Below, piece by piece: positions 39,514-47,769 of a stretch of DNA of 64,000 nucleotides. The position numbers and the translations under genes were made by a program. Position 1 is the first letter of the stretch. Each line of letters opens with the position of its first letter. Source of the DNA: Spartobacteria bacterium (GTDB lineage: Bacteria; Verrucomicrobiota; Verrucomicrobiia; Chthoniobacterales; UBA10450); the NCBI GenBank assembly GCA_003169975.1, contig PNAA01000024.1:161273-225272 (forward strand), given 5' to 3'. The notes below the pieces were generated by a model. That model was not told the DNA's origin. It searched no databases and was given only the letters and a program-made list of their open reading frames with translations.

Positions 39514-39807
39514 ATCCGACGTGCAGTCCACATTTCTGTTCCATGAATCGAGCCGATGGGGATCGAGCGAGATAGACGAAGCCCGAAAGGGTGAGAGTCG
39601 GGACGAACGAATGGAGCCCGCGGTGGTGGCGCGACGTAGACAACGCGAATGCGTTGGGCATAGCCTGAGAATATGGGAAGATTCGAATCAATGGAGCCGA
39701 TGGGAATCAAGCGACATAGACTGATCGAAGATCAGCCCGACAAACTTGCACGGCCGTAGTTTACGTCCCCTTGGGAACTTGCTAGGCTCCCTCCACCGTT
39801 CGCTCTC

Positions 39808-40137
39808 ATGAAAAACCATCGCCTCATCGACGAACGAAGCCTCGCCTTCGATCGCTTGGTTGCCGAGAAGCTGCGTCGCGATCCGACCTTGGTGGAAAAA
39901 GCACGCTCAAACATTTCGCGCTGGCTGCAAACGACCGACCGGCGTGCCGCGGCCGACCTGCTCGAATGGCAACGCTTGCTCGACCAGCCACTGCCGGACC
40001 TTCTCGCGCTCCTCGAATCCGCCGACGAACACGCCACGCGCTTGCGCCAATCGAGTCCATTTTGCGGGATTCTCAGTCCCGCCGAGCGCCTCGCGATCAT
40101 TCGAGAGTTTTACGCGCGTGAATCGGTCGCAGCTTGA
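39808..40137 (+). CDS. Hypothetical protein upstream of a truncated nucleotidyltransferase
   Basis: 109 aa, MKNHRLIDERSLAFDRLVAEKLRRDPTLVEKARSNISRWL to ILSPAERLAIIREFYARESVAA. It is helical and charged with no recognised catalytic motif. It overlaps the next gene by 20 nt, the arrangement seen for two-gene units in which a small helical protein precedes a DUF6036-type nucleotidyltransferase. A role as its antitoxin or partner is plausible but not shown. Confidence 0.65.
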   Translation: MKNHRLIDERSLAFDRLVAEKLRRDPTLVEKARSNISRWLQTTDRRAAADLLEWQRLLDQPLPDLLALLESADEHATRLRQSSPFCGILSPAERLAIIREFYARESVAA

Positions 40138-40411
40138 GCATATCATCCGCGCGGCCGCCGGTAACACCGACGCTACCGACATTGTCGTCGTCGGCAGTCA
40201 GGCGATTCTCGGCACCTTCCCCGAGGCACCGGCCGAGCTGCTCATCTCGATCGAGGCCGATGTTTTCCCCCGGGATCGTCCGCACGATTCGATCCTTATC
40301 GATGGCGCCATCGGCGAACGCTCCCTCTTCTGCGCCATCCGGCGAATCGTGATAGCCGCAAAACCTGATCTAAGAATGCGTTTAACGAAATTTACGAGCA
40401 TATGGACGTAG
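40118..40411 (+). pseudogene. Truncated DUF6036-type nucleotidyltransferase
   Basis: GTG start, VNRSQLEHIIRAAAGNTDATDIVVVGSQAILGTFPEAP, then a D-x-D-like acidic region (SIEADVFPRD) and LIDGAIGERS. The family normally continues for 60-100 more residues. Here it changes at about 40330 into unrelated sequence and stops at 40411, just inside the SIR2 gene. This marks the left edge of the inserted SIR2-HerA segment. Confidence 0.7.
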
Positions 40412-41592
40412 TAAAAGAAATCAGAGAGCTAAAAAACCAGTTGGCTTACTCAAAAAATATCGGCTTCTTCTTTGGCGCGGGGACATCGTCTGCGTTGAAA
40501 ATTCCGAATATTGACATGCTCACTACCGGGATCGAGACCGCCCTCAAGAACGATCACAAAAAGCACTTTCAGATTATCCGGGATAGTCTCAAAGCGGCCG
40601 GAATTCCTGCTGGAAGAAGCGTCAATATTGAGGACATATTAAACCAGGTTCGCAGAATCAGAGAAATTACAAACGACAAGGCGGAACAGGATTTTATTAA
40701 GGTGACAGGCGAAGCCGCGAAGAACTTGGACAAGGAAATCTGCAATCAGATTTACGCCATCATTAGCGACAGTGAAGCGAAAGCCGACCTCGCAAATTCA
40801 AAGAAGTTTTTTGCGTGGCTTAACATCTTGAACAGAGATTACTCGAAAGAGGTGTTCACGACAAACTACGACTTAATAATCGAGAAGGCGTTAGAGCAGA
40901 GTCAGATTCCTTACTTTGACGGCTTTGTTGGGGCCTATGAGCCATTTTTCTGGCAGGAAAGTGTCGAATTATCGCCTGGGAAGGATGACCTGACGCGGAA
41001 TTGGATTCGCTTGTGGAAAATTCACGGTTCGCTGAATTGGTTTTGGAAAGAAGATCCGGCTGACAAATCGCAGCGAATTATCCGAGTCGGCAAATTTGAT
41101 AAAGCGGGTGCGACCGACAAGGAGCTGGTGATTTATCCCTCAAAAGAAAAATACGACTCTTCGCGTAAGCAGCCATTCATTGCGTATTTCGATAGACTGA
41201 AGAGTTTCCTCTTGAGTGGTGAATTGCTCTTTGTGTTCACGGGCTATTCGTTCTCGGACCAACACATTAACGAAATTATATTCAACTGCCTTCGACAGAA
41301 TACCCGACTGTTCTGCATTGTGCTTTGCTTCAGCGATGCGCAAGTGGAATCTCTCCATAAGTTGGCTTCCTCCTACCTGAACTTCAACGTATTCGGTCCG
41401 AAAAAGGCGATAGTGAACGGGGCCTTAAGTGACTGGACGTTTGACAAGGCAGATGTCAAGGACACCGAAAAATACAGTCAATACTGGGATGAAGGAAAGG
41501 CGGAATTAAGATTGGGGGACTTTAACCAGTTGGTGGAATTCCTCATTGCTTACTCAGGCAAGACGCAATTGCTGGACGCCTCAAAGAAATGA
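40402..41592 (+). CDS. SIR2-family NADase of a SIR2-HerA antiphage system
   Basis: 396 aa. SIR2 signatures: GAGTS at residues 25-29 (FFFGAGTSSALKIP), FTTNYD near 152-157, catalytic His in KIHGSLNW at about 208, and GYSFSDQHIN near 281. In defence SIR2 proteins this domain hydrolyses NAD+ to abort infection. The stop overlaps the HerA start by 4 nt (ATGA), so the two are co-translated. The segment is much AT-richer than the core genes, which suggests horizontal transfer. Confidence 0.9.
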   Translation: MDVVKEIRELKNQLAYSKNIGFFFGAGTSSALKIPNIDMLTTGIETALKNDHKKHFQIIRDSLKAAGIPAGRSVNIEDILNQVRRIREITNDKAEQDFIKVTGEAAKNLDKEICNQIYAIISDSEAKADLANSKKFFAWLNILNRDYSKEVFTTNYDLIIEKALEQSQIPYFDGFVGAYEPFFWQESVELSPGKDDLTRNWIRLWKIHGSLNWFWKEDPADKSQRIIRVGKFDKAGATDKELVIYPSKEKYDSSRKQPFIAYFDRLKSFLLSGELLFVFTGYSFSDQHINEIIFNCLRQNTRLFCIVLCFSDAQVESLHKLASSYLNFNVFGPKKAIVNGALSDWTFDKADVKDTEKYSQYWDEGKAELRLGDFNQLVEFLIAYSGKTQLLDASKK

Positions 41593-43355
41593 CAGACGAA
41601 GCGACCTACCTGGGCAAAGTCATCAGGGTCGACTCTGGCTCCGTTGAGGTAGAGGTATCGGATGAAATTCCCTCGGCTGCCCCGATCATAAACGGGCGAC
41701 TATACAAGATCGGCCAGATCGGAACGTTCGTTAAACTGCCAATCGGGAACTTCACGCTATTTGGTATCGTTTCCTCCGTCAGCAATGCACCGAGTAAGGT
41801 TGAGGAAACGCAGGCGCGATATAATTTCGGCTCGCGGTTCCTGACAATCCAGCTCGTCGGTGAAAAGATCGGGGACGATCCGTTTGAGAAGGGCGTCGGC
41901 ACCTATCCAACGATCAACGATGAGGTTCATCTCGTGATCGAAAGCGATCTTCGGCAGATTTACGGTGATCGGGACGCCGGTTCAATCGAGATCGGAAAGC
42001 ACTCATCATCGGAGGATTTGAGCGTCTACGTTGACCTTCATAAGCTGGTGCTAAGGCACTGCGCAATTCTCGGCTCAACGGGTAGCGGTAAATCAAACAC
42101 AACCGTGAGTGTGTTGAAGGCCATTCTAAACGATTACGCGGGTTCGCGGGTGGTTTTGGTCGATCCACACGGCGAATATAGTTCGGCGTTCCCGGACGCG
42201 AATGTTCTGAAGATCAACGACAAGAAGAATCCTCTCTACATCCCGTTCTGGCTGATGACCTTCGAGGAATTGGCGTATTTTTTGGTGGGCGCGACCCTGA
42301 AGGACGAGCAGACACCGCAGTATAGGAAATTCCGGGAAATGATTGTCGAGCGAAAGCAGAAGAATCACGACAAATTAAAGGGCGGAACGGTGGACGTTAA
42401 TTTGGTTACGGGCGATTCTCCGATTCCGTTCAACGTCCGAGAACTCTGGCATCATCTTTATTGGTGGCTGAACGCTTCGTTCAAAGAAGCGTCTTCGGAG
42501 AAACAGACTGAGGCAAACGCTTGCGTGGAGGGCAAAGGAGATTTTGAAAAGTTGGTGCCGCCGACGTTCAAGGCTTATGCGATGGGCAGTATAGCCCCAT
42601 TTAAGTCTAAGCACCAAGACATGTATGCGTACGAGAAAAAGCTCATTTCGCGATTGCGTGATTCGCGATACGATTTTTTATTCAATCCGGGAGAATACAA
42701 GGATGAGAAATCCAAACTCGATCTACACGATTTGCTCAATTCGTGGATTGGAGGTGAAAAGCAACTCACGATTCTTGATTTGAACGGGGTGCCTCCCGAA
42801 GTTTTGGACATTACGGTGGGACTTATTACCAGATTCATCTACGACAGTATGTTCTGGGGCAGAAACGAGAGCTACACCGGAAAGAACCGGCCGATACTTC
42901 TGGCGTACGAAGAAGCACATTCTTATTTAAGCAAGAGCGAAACGAACCGCTACTCTAAGTATGCGGTGGAACAAGTTTTCAAAGAAGGGAGAAAGTTTGG
43001 CGTCGGCGCGATGGTGATCTCTCAGAGACCTTCGGAGATTTCGGAAACGATATTGGCGCAGGTTGGAACGTACGTCGCTCTACGTTTGACGAACGCAGGC
43101 GATCAAGGAATCGTGAAATCTTCAGCACCAGACAATTTGATTAGTCTGATCGATCTCTTGCCATCGCTGCGGACTGGCGAAGCAATAATTGTCGGCGAAG
43201 CAATTAAAATACCCTCAAGAGTTCGGATCAAGCTGAACAACCCGCGTCCGACGAGTGATGATCCGAAGTTGATAGCGGGCTGGAGTAAGAAACACGTTTT
43301 GAAAGCGGACAACTATAAGAAAGTTGTCACGGCGATTCGTGAACAAAAGATATAA
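41589..43355 (+). CDS. HerA-type ATPase of a SIR2-HerA antiphage system
   Basis: 588 aa. An N-terminal HAS-barrel (TYLGKVIRVDSGSVEVEV) is followed by the Walker A loop GSTGSGKS at residues 162-169 and the Walker B strand PILLAYEEAH near 435-444. The C-terminal part has QVFKEGRKFGVGAMVISQRPSEIS, the usual HerA/FtsK-fold sensor region, and TNAGDQGIV. HerA forms a hexamer that assembles with SIR2 and is required for defence in described systems. It lies between the SIR2 and KTSC genes in one apparent operon. Confidence 0.92.
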   Translation: MTDEATYLGKVIRVDSGSVEVEVSDEIPSAAPIINGRLYKIGQIGTFVKLPIGNFTLFGIVSSVSNAPSKVEETQARYNFGSRFLTIQLVGEKIGDDPFEKGVGTYPTINDEVHLVIESDLRQIYGDRDAGSIEIGKHSSSEDLSVYVDLHKLVLRHCAILGSTGSGKSNTTVSVLKAILNDYAGSRVVLVDPHGEYSSAFPDANVLKINDKKNPLYIPFWLMTFEELAYFLVGATLKDEQTPQYRKFREMIVERKQKNHDKLKGGTVDVNLVTGDSPIPFNVRELWHHLYWWLNASFKEASSEKQTEANACVEGKGDFEKLVPPTFKAYAMGSIAPFKSKHQDMYAYEKKLISRLRDSRYDFLFNPGEYKDEKSKLDLHDLLNSWIGGEKQLTILDLNGVPPEVLDITVGLITRFIYDSMFWGRNESYTGKNRPILLAYEEAHSYLSKSETNRYSKYAVEQVFKEGRKFGVGAMVISQRPSEISETILAQVGTYVALRLTNAGDQGIVKSSAPDNLISLIDLLPSLRTGEAIIVGEAIKIPSRVRIKLNNPRPTSDDPKLIAGWSKKHVLKADNYKKVVTAIREQKI

Positions 43356-43364
43356 CTAAGCAAT

Positions 43365-43580
43365 TTGGACAGAAGAGCGATCAACTCAAGTATGTTAGCC
43401 AGTATCGGTTACGATCCGAGTGTTGGGACGTTAGAAGTCGAATTCAAGAGCGGAGGTGCGGTGTGGCAATACTTTGATGTTCCCGAGCATCTTTGGCACG
43501 AGTTCGACAATGCGGAGTCACATGGGAAATTCTTTCTTGCGAACATCAAGACGCATTTCCGCGAAAACCGAGTTAGTTAG
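43365..43580 (+). CDS. KTSC-domain protein, third gene of the SIR2-HerA operon
   Basis: 71 aa from a TTG at 43365, which keeps the N-terminal part of the domain; an ATG at 43392 would cut it. The sequence RRAINSSMLASIGYDPSVGTLEVEFKSGGAVWQYFDVPEHLWHEFDNAESHGKFFLANIK matches the KTSC domain (PF13619), a small beta-rich fold of unknown function. It starts 9 nt after herA, shares its low GC and is the last gene before the IS3 remnant. Confidence 0.75.
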   Translation: MDRRAINSSMLASIGYDPSVGTLEVEFKSGGAVWQYFDVPEHLWHEFDNAESHGKFFLANIKTHFRENRVS

Positions 43581-43775
43581 ACAAGAGAGATGGAGATAGG
43601 GATGATAAAAGGGAATGGTAAAAAGGAATGGGGCCTGATCTTCACTTTACACTTAAGATCGAGCACTCGTTAGGGCGAATCGTTCAAAGGTCAGGATCGG
43701 GGTCAGAGGATCGAAAGAAGGAAAGGGGTCAGAGTGGGGTTGCATTGTTTTCGCGGACAGTAAGGAAGGGATAAT
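43581..43775. other. Intergenic region between KTSC gene and IS3 remnant
   Basis: No gene seen. It contains one CCTAACGA octamer (43667-43674, reverse) and two GGGGTCAGAG copies similar to the terminal GGGGTCAG of the RAYT elements. It ends with the likely IS3 terminus near TTTTCGCGGACAGTAAGG. Confidence 0.4.
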
Positions 43776-44606
43776 TTAGTTCAGTTTGGATTCAAAGGTG
43801 ATGGGGCTGAGGTAGTCAAGACTGGAGTGCAGTCTGGTGCGGTTGTAAAAGGTTTCGATGTAATCGAAGATGGCGGTGCGAGCCTCGGCGCGGGTGGCGA
43901 AGCGGTGGTGATAGACCAGCTCGTATTTGAGGGTGCTCCAGAAGGACTCGATGAAGGCGTTGTCGTAGCAGTTGCCTGGACGACTCATGGAAGCGACCAG
44001 GCCGTGCTGAGCCAGAAGGTGCCGATAAGCCGCACTGGCAAACTGGCTTCCCCGATCGGAGTGGAGGATGAGAGAACGAGCGGGCCGGCGTTGGCTTAAG
44101 GCCATGCGCAGGGCGGCGCTGACCAGGGGAGCATCGAGGATGGGACTCATGGCCCAGCCGATGACGCGGCGGCTAAAGACATCAAGGACGGCGACGAGAT
44201 ACAACCAGCCTTGGCCGGTGAGCACGCCGGTGGCATCACTGACCCAGAGTTGATCGGGCCGGTGGATGGCGAGGTCTCGCACCCGATTGGGCGCGATCGG
44301 CCCACCGTGGCGGCTGTCGGTCGTGGCGTGTCGATCCTTGGAGCGCTGGCGGGCAAAGAGCCGCTCTGAACGCATGAGCCGGGCAATACGATTGCGTCGT
44401 CCCGGACAACCCAAGGCATGAGCCAAGCGGGGACTGGCGTAGGTCTGACGACTGCGGGCAAACTCCTCCCGGATGCGGGCGCGCAGGAAGGTGTTCTCGA
44501 GCTGGCGCGAACCGGGTTGGCGCCGCCTCTCTTTCCAGTCGTAATACCCGCTGCGCGAGACGAGAAGGGCCTCGCACAACCAGGCTACCTTATATTGGCC
44601 GCTCAT
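43776..44606 (-). CDS. IS3-family transposase OrfB, OrfA missing
   Basis: 276 aa. HTH_21 region LCEALLVSRSGYYDW, then the rve integrase core with DDE residues in LWVSDATGVLT, LILHSDRGSQFAS and NAFIESFWSTLKYE. IS3 elements need OrfA and a frameshift to make OrfAB. No OrfA lies upstream. The frame stays open leftward (in sense) into the terminal repeat of the adjacent RAYT element, which appears to have landed between OrfA and OrfB. The element is therefore probably immobile. Confidence 0.88.
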   Translation of the reverse strand: MSGQYKVAWLCEALLVSRSGYYDWKERRRQPGSRQLENTFLRARIREEFARSRQTYASPRLAHALGCPGRRNRIARLMRSERLFARQRSKDRHATTDSRHGGPIAPNRVRDLAIHRPDQLWVSDATGVLTGQGWLYLVAVLDVFSRRVIGWAMSPILDAPLVSAALRMALSQRRPARSLILHSDRGSQFASAAYRHLLAQHGLVASMSRPGNCYDNAFIESFWSTLKYELVYHHRFATRAEARTAIFDYIETFYNRTRLHSSLDYLSPITFESKLN

Positions 44607-44623
44607 CTGTTCGTCGGGTCTTC

Positions 44624-45686
44624 GGGTCAGTCCTTTTTTCTTGTATTTGTCATTTCTAAGCCTCAGAGAGGAGCCCGATGGCGAGGAAAGTGCGGGTGGA
44701 GTTCGAGGGTGCGATTTACCACGTGATGTGTCGTGGCGACCGGCGAGAAAATATCTTCGAGGATGATGCGGATCGCGCGCGTTTCCTGGAAACCTTGGCG
44801 GAGGCCTGCCAACGGACGGGGTGGAGAATCCATGCCTATGTCTTGATGAGCAATCATTACCATTGGTTGCTGGAGACGCCGCAGGCGAACCTGGTGGCTG
44901 GGATGCGATGGTTTCAGAGTTGTTTTACGGTCCGCTATAATGTCCGGCACCGAAAGGCAGGACATTTGTTCCAGGGGCGTTACAAGGCGGTCTTGGTGGA
45001 CGCTGAGGCGGGCGAATATTTTGCGGCGGCGGCCGACTACATTCATCTCAATCCCGCGCGCGCCGGTCTGCTCGGGAAAAGAGATGCCTTGGCGAATTAC
45101 CGTTGGAGCAGTCTGCCATGTTATTTGGCGTCGGCGCGCCAGCGACCTGGATGGCTGGAGGTGTCGCGGGTGCTGGGGGCACTGGGCTGGCGAGATCGAG
45201 CCAGGGACCGCAGGGCCTACGGGGAGAGACCGGAGGAACGAGCCCGGGAAGGCCTCGGCGAGGAAGCGCTGAGGGAACTGCGGCGCGGCTGGGTTTTTGG
45301 TGGCGAAGCGTTCCGCGATCGGGTGCTGGATTGGATGGAAAAAAACCGCGCGGGCCAAGGGCGGAAGGTGCGGCGGGAGGAAACCGACGATAATCACGGA
45401 GAGCGGCAGGCGGAAAGGATTATCAGGGAAATGCTGGAGGCGTTTGGTCTGGAGGAGGCGCAGCTTCTGGGGGCGCGAAAAGGCGACTGGCGCAAACGGG
45501 TGATCGGCCAACGCGTGCGCCAAGAGACCAGCGTGAGCCTGCGCTGGCTCGGGGCGCGGCTCAAGATGGGCAGCGAAGGACACGTGAGCCGGATCACGGG
45601 CAACCTGGCAGATCTTGCCGATCACCCGGGGCGACGGTCGTTCGAAAGAGCGCTTCAGCGTAATGCAAGAAAAAAGGACTGACCCC
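44624..45686 (+). mobile_element. RAYT element 1 with terminal inverted repeats
   Basis: The left end GGGTCAGTCCTTTTTTCTTG(T)ATT and right end AATG(C)AAGAAAAAAGGACTGACC form inverted repeats matching at 23 of 25 positions. They enclose the RAYT gene almost exactly; its stop lies inside the right repeat. A related left end without its gene is at 46534-46571. Confidence 0.72.
44678..45682 (+). CDS. REP-associated tyrosine transposase (RAYT) 1
   Basis: 334 aa, with GAGAGGAGCCCG ahead of the ATG. The Y1 (HUH) transposase domain shows FEGAIYHVMCRGDRRENIF, the metal-binding NHYHWLLETP, and GHLFQGRYKAVLVD before the tyrosine-containing helix, followed by ADYIHLNPARAG. Such enzymes cut and move REP/REPIN single strands. 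A C-terminal basic region with a chromosomal-DnaA-like helix-turn-helix (VSLRWLGARLKMGSEGHVSR) probably binds the repeat. Confidence 0.9.
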   Translation: MARKVRVEFEGAIYHVMCRGDRRENIFEDDADRARFLETLAEACQRTGWRIHAYVLMSNHYHWLLETPQANLVAGMRWFQSCFTVRYNVRHRKAGHLFQGRYKAVLVDAEAGEYFAAAADYIHLNPARAGLLGKRDALANYRWSSLPCYLASARQRPGWLEVSRVLGALGWRDRARDRRAYGERPEERAREGLGEEALRELRRGWVFGGEAFRDRVLDWMEKNRAGQGRKVRREETDDNHGERQAERIIREMLEAFGLEEAQLLGARKGDWRKRVIGQRVRQETSVSLRWLGARLKMGSEGHVSRITGNLADLADHPGRRSFERALQRNARKKD

Positions 45687-45796
45687 TAATCACTCGACTT
45701 CTTTCCTTCCGAATTGATGCAGGCGCTAATCGACGAAGCCCATGGTCGTGAGGATCAAAATAGATGGCATTAGGTTCGGAGGATCCCTTCAGGCGC

Positions 45797-45833
45797 AAAA
45801 AAAGAGGCAGAGCCAAGGGCCCTTGGCTCTGCC
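45797..45833 (-). terminator. Palindromic intrinsic terminator
   Basis: A perfect 28-bp palindrome with half-site GGCAGAGCCAAGGG is flanked by AAAAAAA, which gives a T-run on the minus strand. It lies 32 nt after the minus-strand gene ending at 45866. The region from 45687 to 45796 holds nothing else I can name. Confidence 0.82.
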
Positions 45834-45865
45834 CGGTATACCTTTGTAGTTAAGTTATCGCGTTC

Positions 45866-46306
45866 CTAATTTAGCGGAAGCGATTTTCGAGTGCTCTGTC
45901 GGGAATGACGACCTAAAGCGTATCCCACGACAGATGTTATTACTGAACCCAGTACCATCACGAGTGACGTGATGTTGAGCGGCTGTCCATTCGAGATGGG
46001 AGATGAGATGAATATCCAGATCTCCCACATTGTCAGAGCTAAGATGGCGAACGTAGCGATGACCGCTACTACGCCCATGATTACTTTCATCGCGACTCTG
46101 AAGCATGCGTTGATACACCGTTCCCGGTTTTCCATGCTCCGTGCCGAACTCTCGGTAATTTTCTCCTTTGCTTGAGAAACCTTTCGCTTGAGAGCGAGCC
46201 CGTCTAGCGGTGCTAGATGATTTGGGATATATGTCGTTCCTGGCACATTCGGACGACCCCAGTCTTTCTTCAATAATCCTAAGAGAGAATGGAGCCGCCG
46301 TTTCAT
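45866..46306 (-). CDS. Small two-helix membrane protein
   Basis: 146 aa with GAGGAAG upstream of the ATG at 46306. Residues 1-70 are charged. Two hydrophobic segments follow: VIMGVVAVIATFAILALTMW and ITSLVMVLGSVITSVVGYALG. The tail is basic (GRHSRQSTRKS). I recognise no family. An overlapping 233-codon ORF in another frame shares the region; its first 80 codons (MANQKMRKTAYDAPKSKETAAVTGEE) could be an upstream coding part joined by a frameshift. Its position between two mobile elements suggests cargo. Confidence 0.6.
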   Translation of the reverse strand: MKRRLHSLLGLLKKDWGRPNVPGTTYIPNHLAPLDGLALKRKVSQAKEKITESSARSMENRERCINACFRVAMKVIMGVVAVIATFAILALTMWEIWIFISSPISNGQPLNITSLVMVLGSVITSVVGYALGRHSRQSTRKSLPLN

Positions 46307-46580
46307 CGGAGATTACTTCCTCTCCTGTAACGGCGGCCGTTTCTTTACTCTTGGGTGCATCATAGGCGGTTTTCCTCATTTTTTGGTTAGCCATAAAGCT
46401 CGACCCTCCCGACCGCTTCGCACATTCGCGGGCGTTCTGATTTGATCCGTTCATGGCACCTTGATTGTCATTTTGGCGCGCTGGCGCTGTCAACTGACAT
46501 TTTTGATACGTTGGCGATAATGATAGTGAATAGGGGTCAGTCCTTTTGTCTTGCATTTGTCATTTCTAACGGGAGATTTA
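46307..46580. other. Region between membrane protein gene and RAYT element 2
   Basis: No firm gene. It carries an isolated RAYT-1-type end (GGGGTCAGTCCTTTTGTCTT from 46534, then GCATTTGTCATTTCTAAC), the same sequence that borders RAYT element 1 at 44624-44659. This suggests a lost or excised copy of that element. Confidence 0.5.
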
Positions 46581-47598
46581 GGGGTCGGTTGTTGATAATG
46601 GCTACTTCCGACCGGATTTCCTCTGGCGATAGAGCAAGTGATTCAGGTAGCCCCGACTGCCCATCCCCAGGCGTTCTGCGATCCAACCCACCGTCATCGT
46701 AGTCTCCGCCCGCAGCCGGGCCGCTAACGCCACCTTTGCCGGATCCCCCTTGGGTCGCGTCCTGAGAGCAGCCTCGTTCCATCGCCGCCGTTTCAATTCC
46801 TCCGCGATGATTTGTTCCGCCATCGCTTCCGCCGTCTGCGCCCGCTCTTCCCCGTAATGCTCTGCCCCGATCGTCTCGCGCATTTGCGCCAGCAATTCCT
46901 GCCGAAATGTTTCGTCGCCCAGACACCAGCCGCGCCGTACCAGGTTGAACTCCGCGTCGTCTTCCTCGCGTCGCGCTTCCAACGCCCGCTCGAGCTGGCG
47001 CCGCCCCGCCGGGCTGTCTTTTGGGATGCCCCATTCACCAAGTAATCGGTCCACCCGCAGCCAGGCCGGGCGTTTCGACGGCGCCAGCAGATACGCTGGC
47101 CAACTGCTCCAGCCAAAACGCTGCAAGGGCTGGTCCACCGGCAACATTCCGCGTCCGCGGACCCGGGCGGGATTGAGATGGACGTAATCGCATACGCTCC
47201 TGAGATAGCCCTTGCCCGAGCCATCGACGATCAGCGATTTGTAGCGACCGGCGAACAGGTGACCAGACAGTTTGTGCCGCCGGTTGAAGCGGCTGGTATA
47301 AGTGCCCAGAAACCATTTCATCCCGGCGACCAGATTCGGTCGGGGCGTCTCGACCACCAGATGAAAATGATTCGGCATGAGGACATAGGCGTGAACATGC
47401 CAGCCGGTCTTGACGCACACCTCGGCCAGGGTCTCGACAAAGCTCCGGCGGTCCACATCGTCGAGGAAGATCGGTTCCCGCCGGTCGCCCCGATTCATGG
47501 CGTGGTAGATCGCGCCGGGATACTCGACTCTCAGCTTGCGGGCCACGAGGCGACAATGACTTGCGCTTCCTCGCATGTCAATATCAAGAACCGACCCC
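46581..47598 (-). mobile_element. RAYT element 2 with terminal inverted repeats
   Basis: The left end GGGGTCGGTTGTTGATAAT and right end ATATCAAGAACCGACCCC are inverted repeats (17 of 19 positions in the compared stretch). They enclose the second RAYT gene, and the right end interrupts an IS630-type transposase gene at 47598. The GGGGTC(A/G)G core is shared with element 1, although the two element ends differ. Confidence 0.72.
46602..47576 (-). CDS. REP-associated tyrosine transposase (RAYT) 2
   Basis: About 324 aa from the ATG at 47576; a GTG at 47546 (VARKLRVEYPG) matches the usual RAYT start even better. HUH domain: YPGAIYHAMNRGDRREPIF, metal site NHFHLVVETPRPNLVAGMKW, GHLFAGRYKSLIVD and VHLNPARVRG. 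A C-terminal region with a helix-turn-helix (MTVGWIAERLGMGSRGYLNHLL) may bind DNA. It is clearly paralogous to, but different from, the RAYT at 44678. Confidence 0.9.
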   Translation of the reverse strand: MRGSASHCRLVARKLRVEYPGAIYHAMNRGDRREPIFLDDVDRRSFVETLAEVCVKTGWHVHAYVLMPNHFHLVVETPRPNLVAGMKWFLGTYTSRFNRRHKLSGHLFAGRYKSLIVDGSGKGYLRSVCDYVHLNPARVRGRGMLPVDQPLQRFGWSSWPAYLLAPSKRPAWLRVDRLLGEWGIPKDSPAGRRQLERALEARREEDDAEFNLVRRGWCLGDETFRQELLAQMRETIGAEHYGEERAQTAEAMAEQIIAEELKRRRWNEAALRTRPKGDPAKVALAARLRAETTMTVGWIAERLGMGSRGYLNHLLYRQRKSGRK

Positions 47599-47736
47599 TT
47601 CACCAAAAGACTCGCCCGCCGCCAGACGCAAAATGGCTTCGGCCCGGCGGGCATCTTCCAATCTCCCGGCGCGACCGCGCATGCGCTTGGTTAACTCACG
47701 ACGTTCCGGTGGAGAGACTGGCGTATTAAGAGGCAT
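47599..47736 (-). pseudogene. IS630-type transposase N-terminal fragment
   Basis: From the ATG at 47736: MPLNTPVSPPERRELTKRMR then RLEDARRAEAILRLAAGES. This is the N-terminal helix-turn-helix stretch common in IS630-family transposases. After about 46 codons it runs straight into the terminal repeat of RAYT element 2. The rest of the transposase is not found on the other side. Confidence 0.62.
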
Positions 47737-47769
47737 GTAGCACTCTAACACAACTATACCTCGTTTCAA

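Larger units (their letters stand above)
38497..39720. repeat. Three copies of a 36-bp repeat around the NTase genes
   Basis: Copies at about 38497-38533, 39539-39575 and 39684-39720 share the core GAGCCGATGGGGATCGAGCG followed by A(C/G)ATAGA; the third has two changes. All are in the same orientation. The first ends just before the start codon of the antitoxin-like gene; the other two flank 39576-39683, where no convincing gene is seen (39514-39807). Spacing is irregular (about 1 kb and 145 bp), so it is not a CRISPR array. Confidence 0.65.

Noticed and set aside
38497-39720. CRISPR array
   Set aside because: Only three repeat copies with very unequal spacing, no spacer-sized gaps and no cas genes in the window.
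45855-46556. 233-codon minus-strand ORF as the main gene
   Set aside because: The overlapping 146-codon frame has a ribosome binding site and two clear membrane helices; the longer one lacks any domain after its first 80 codons.
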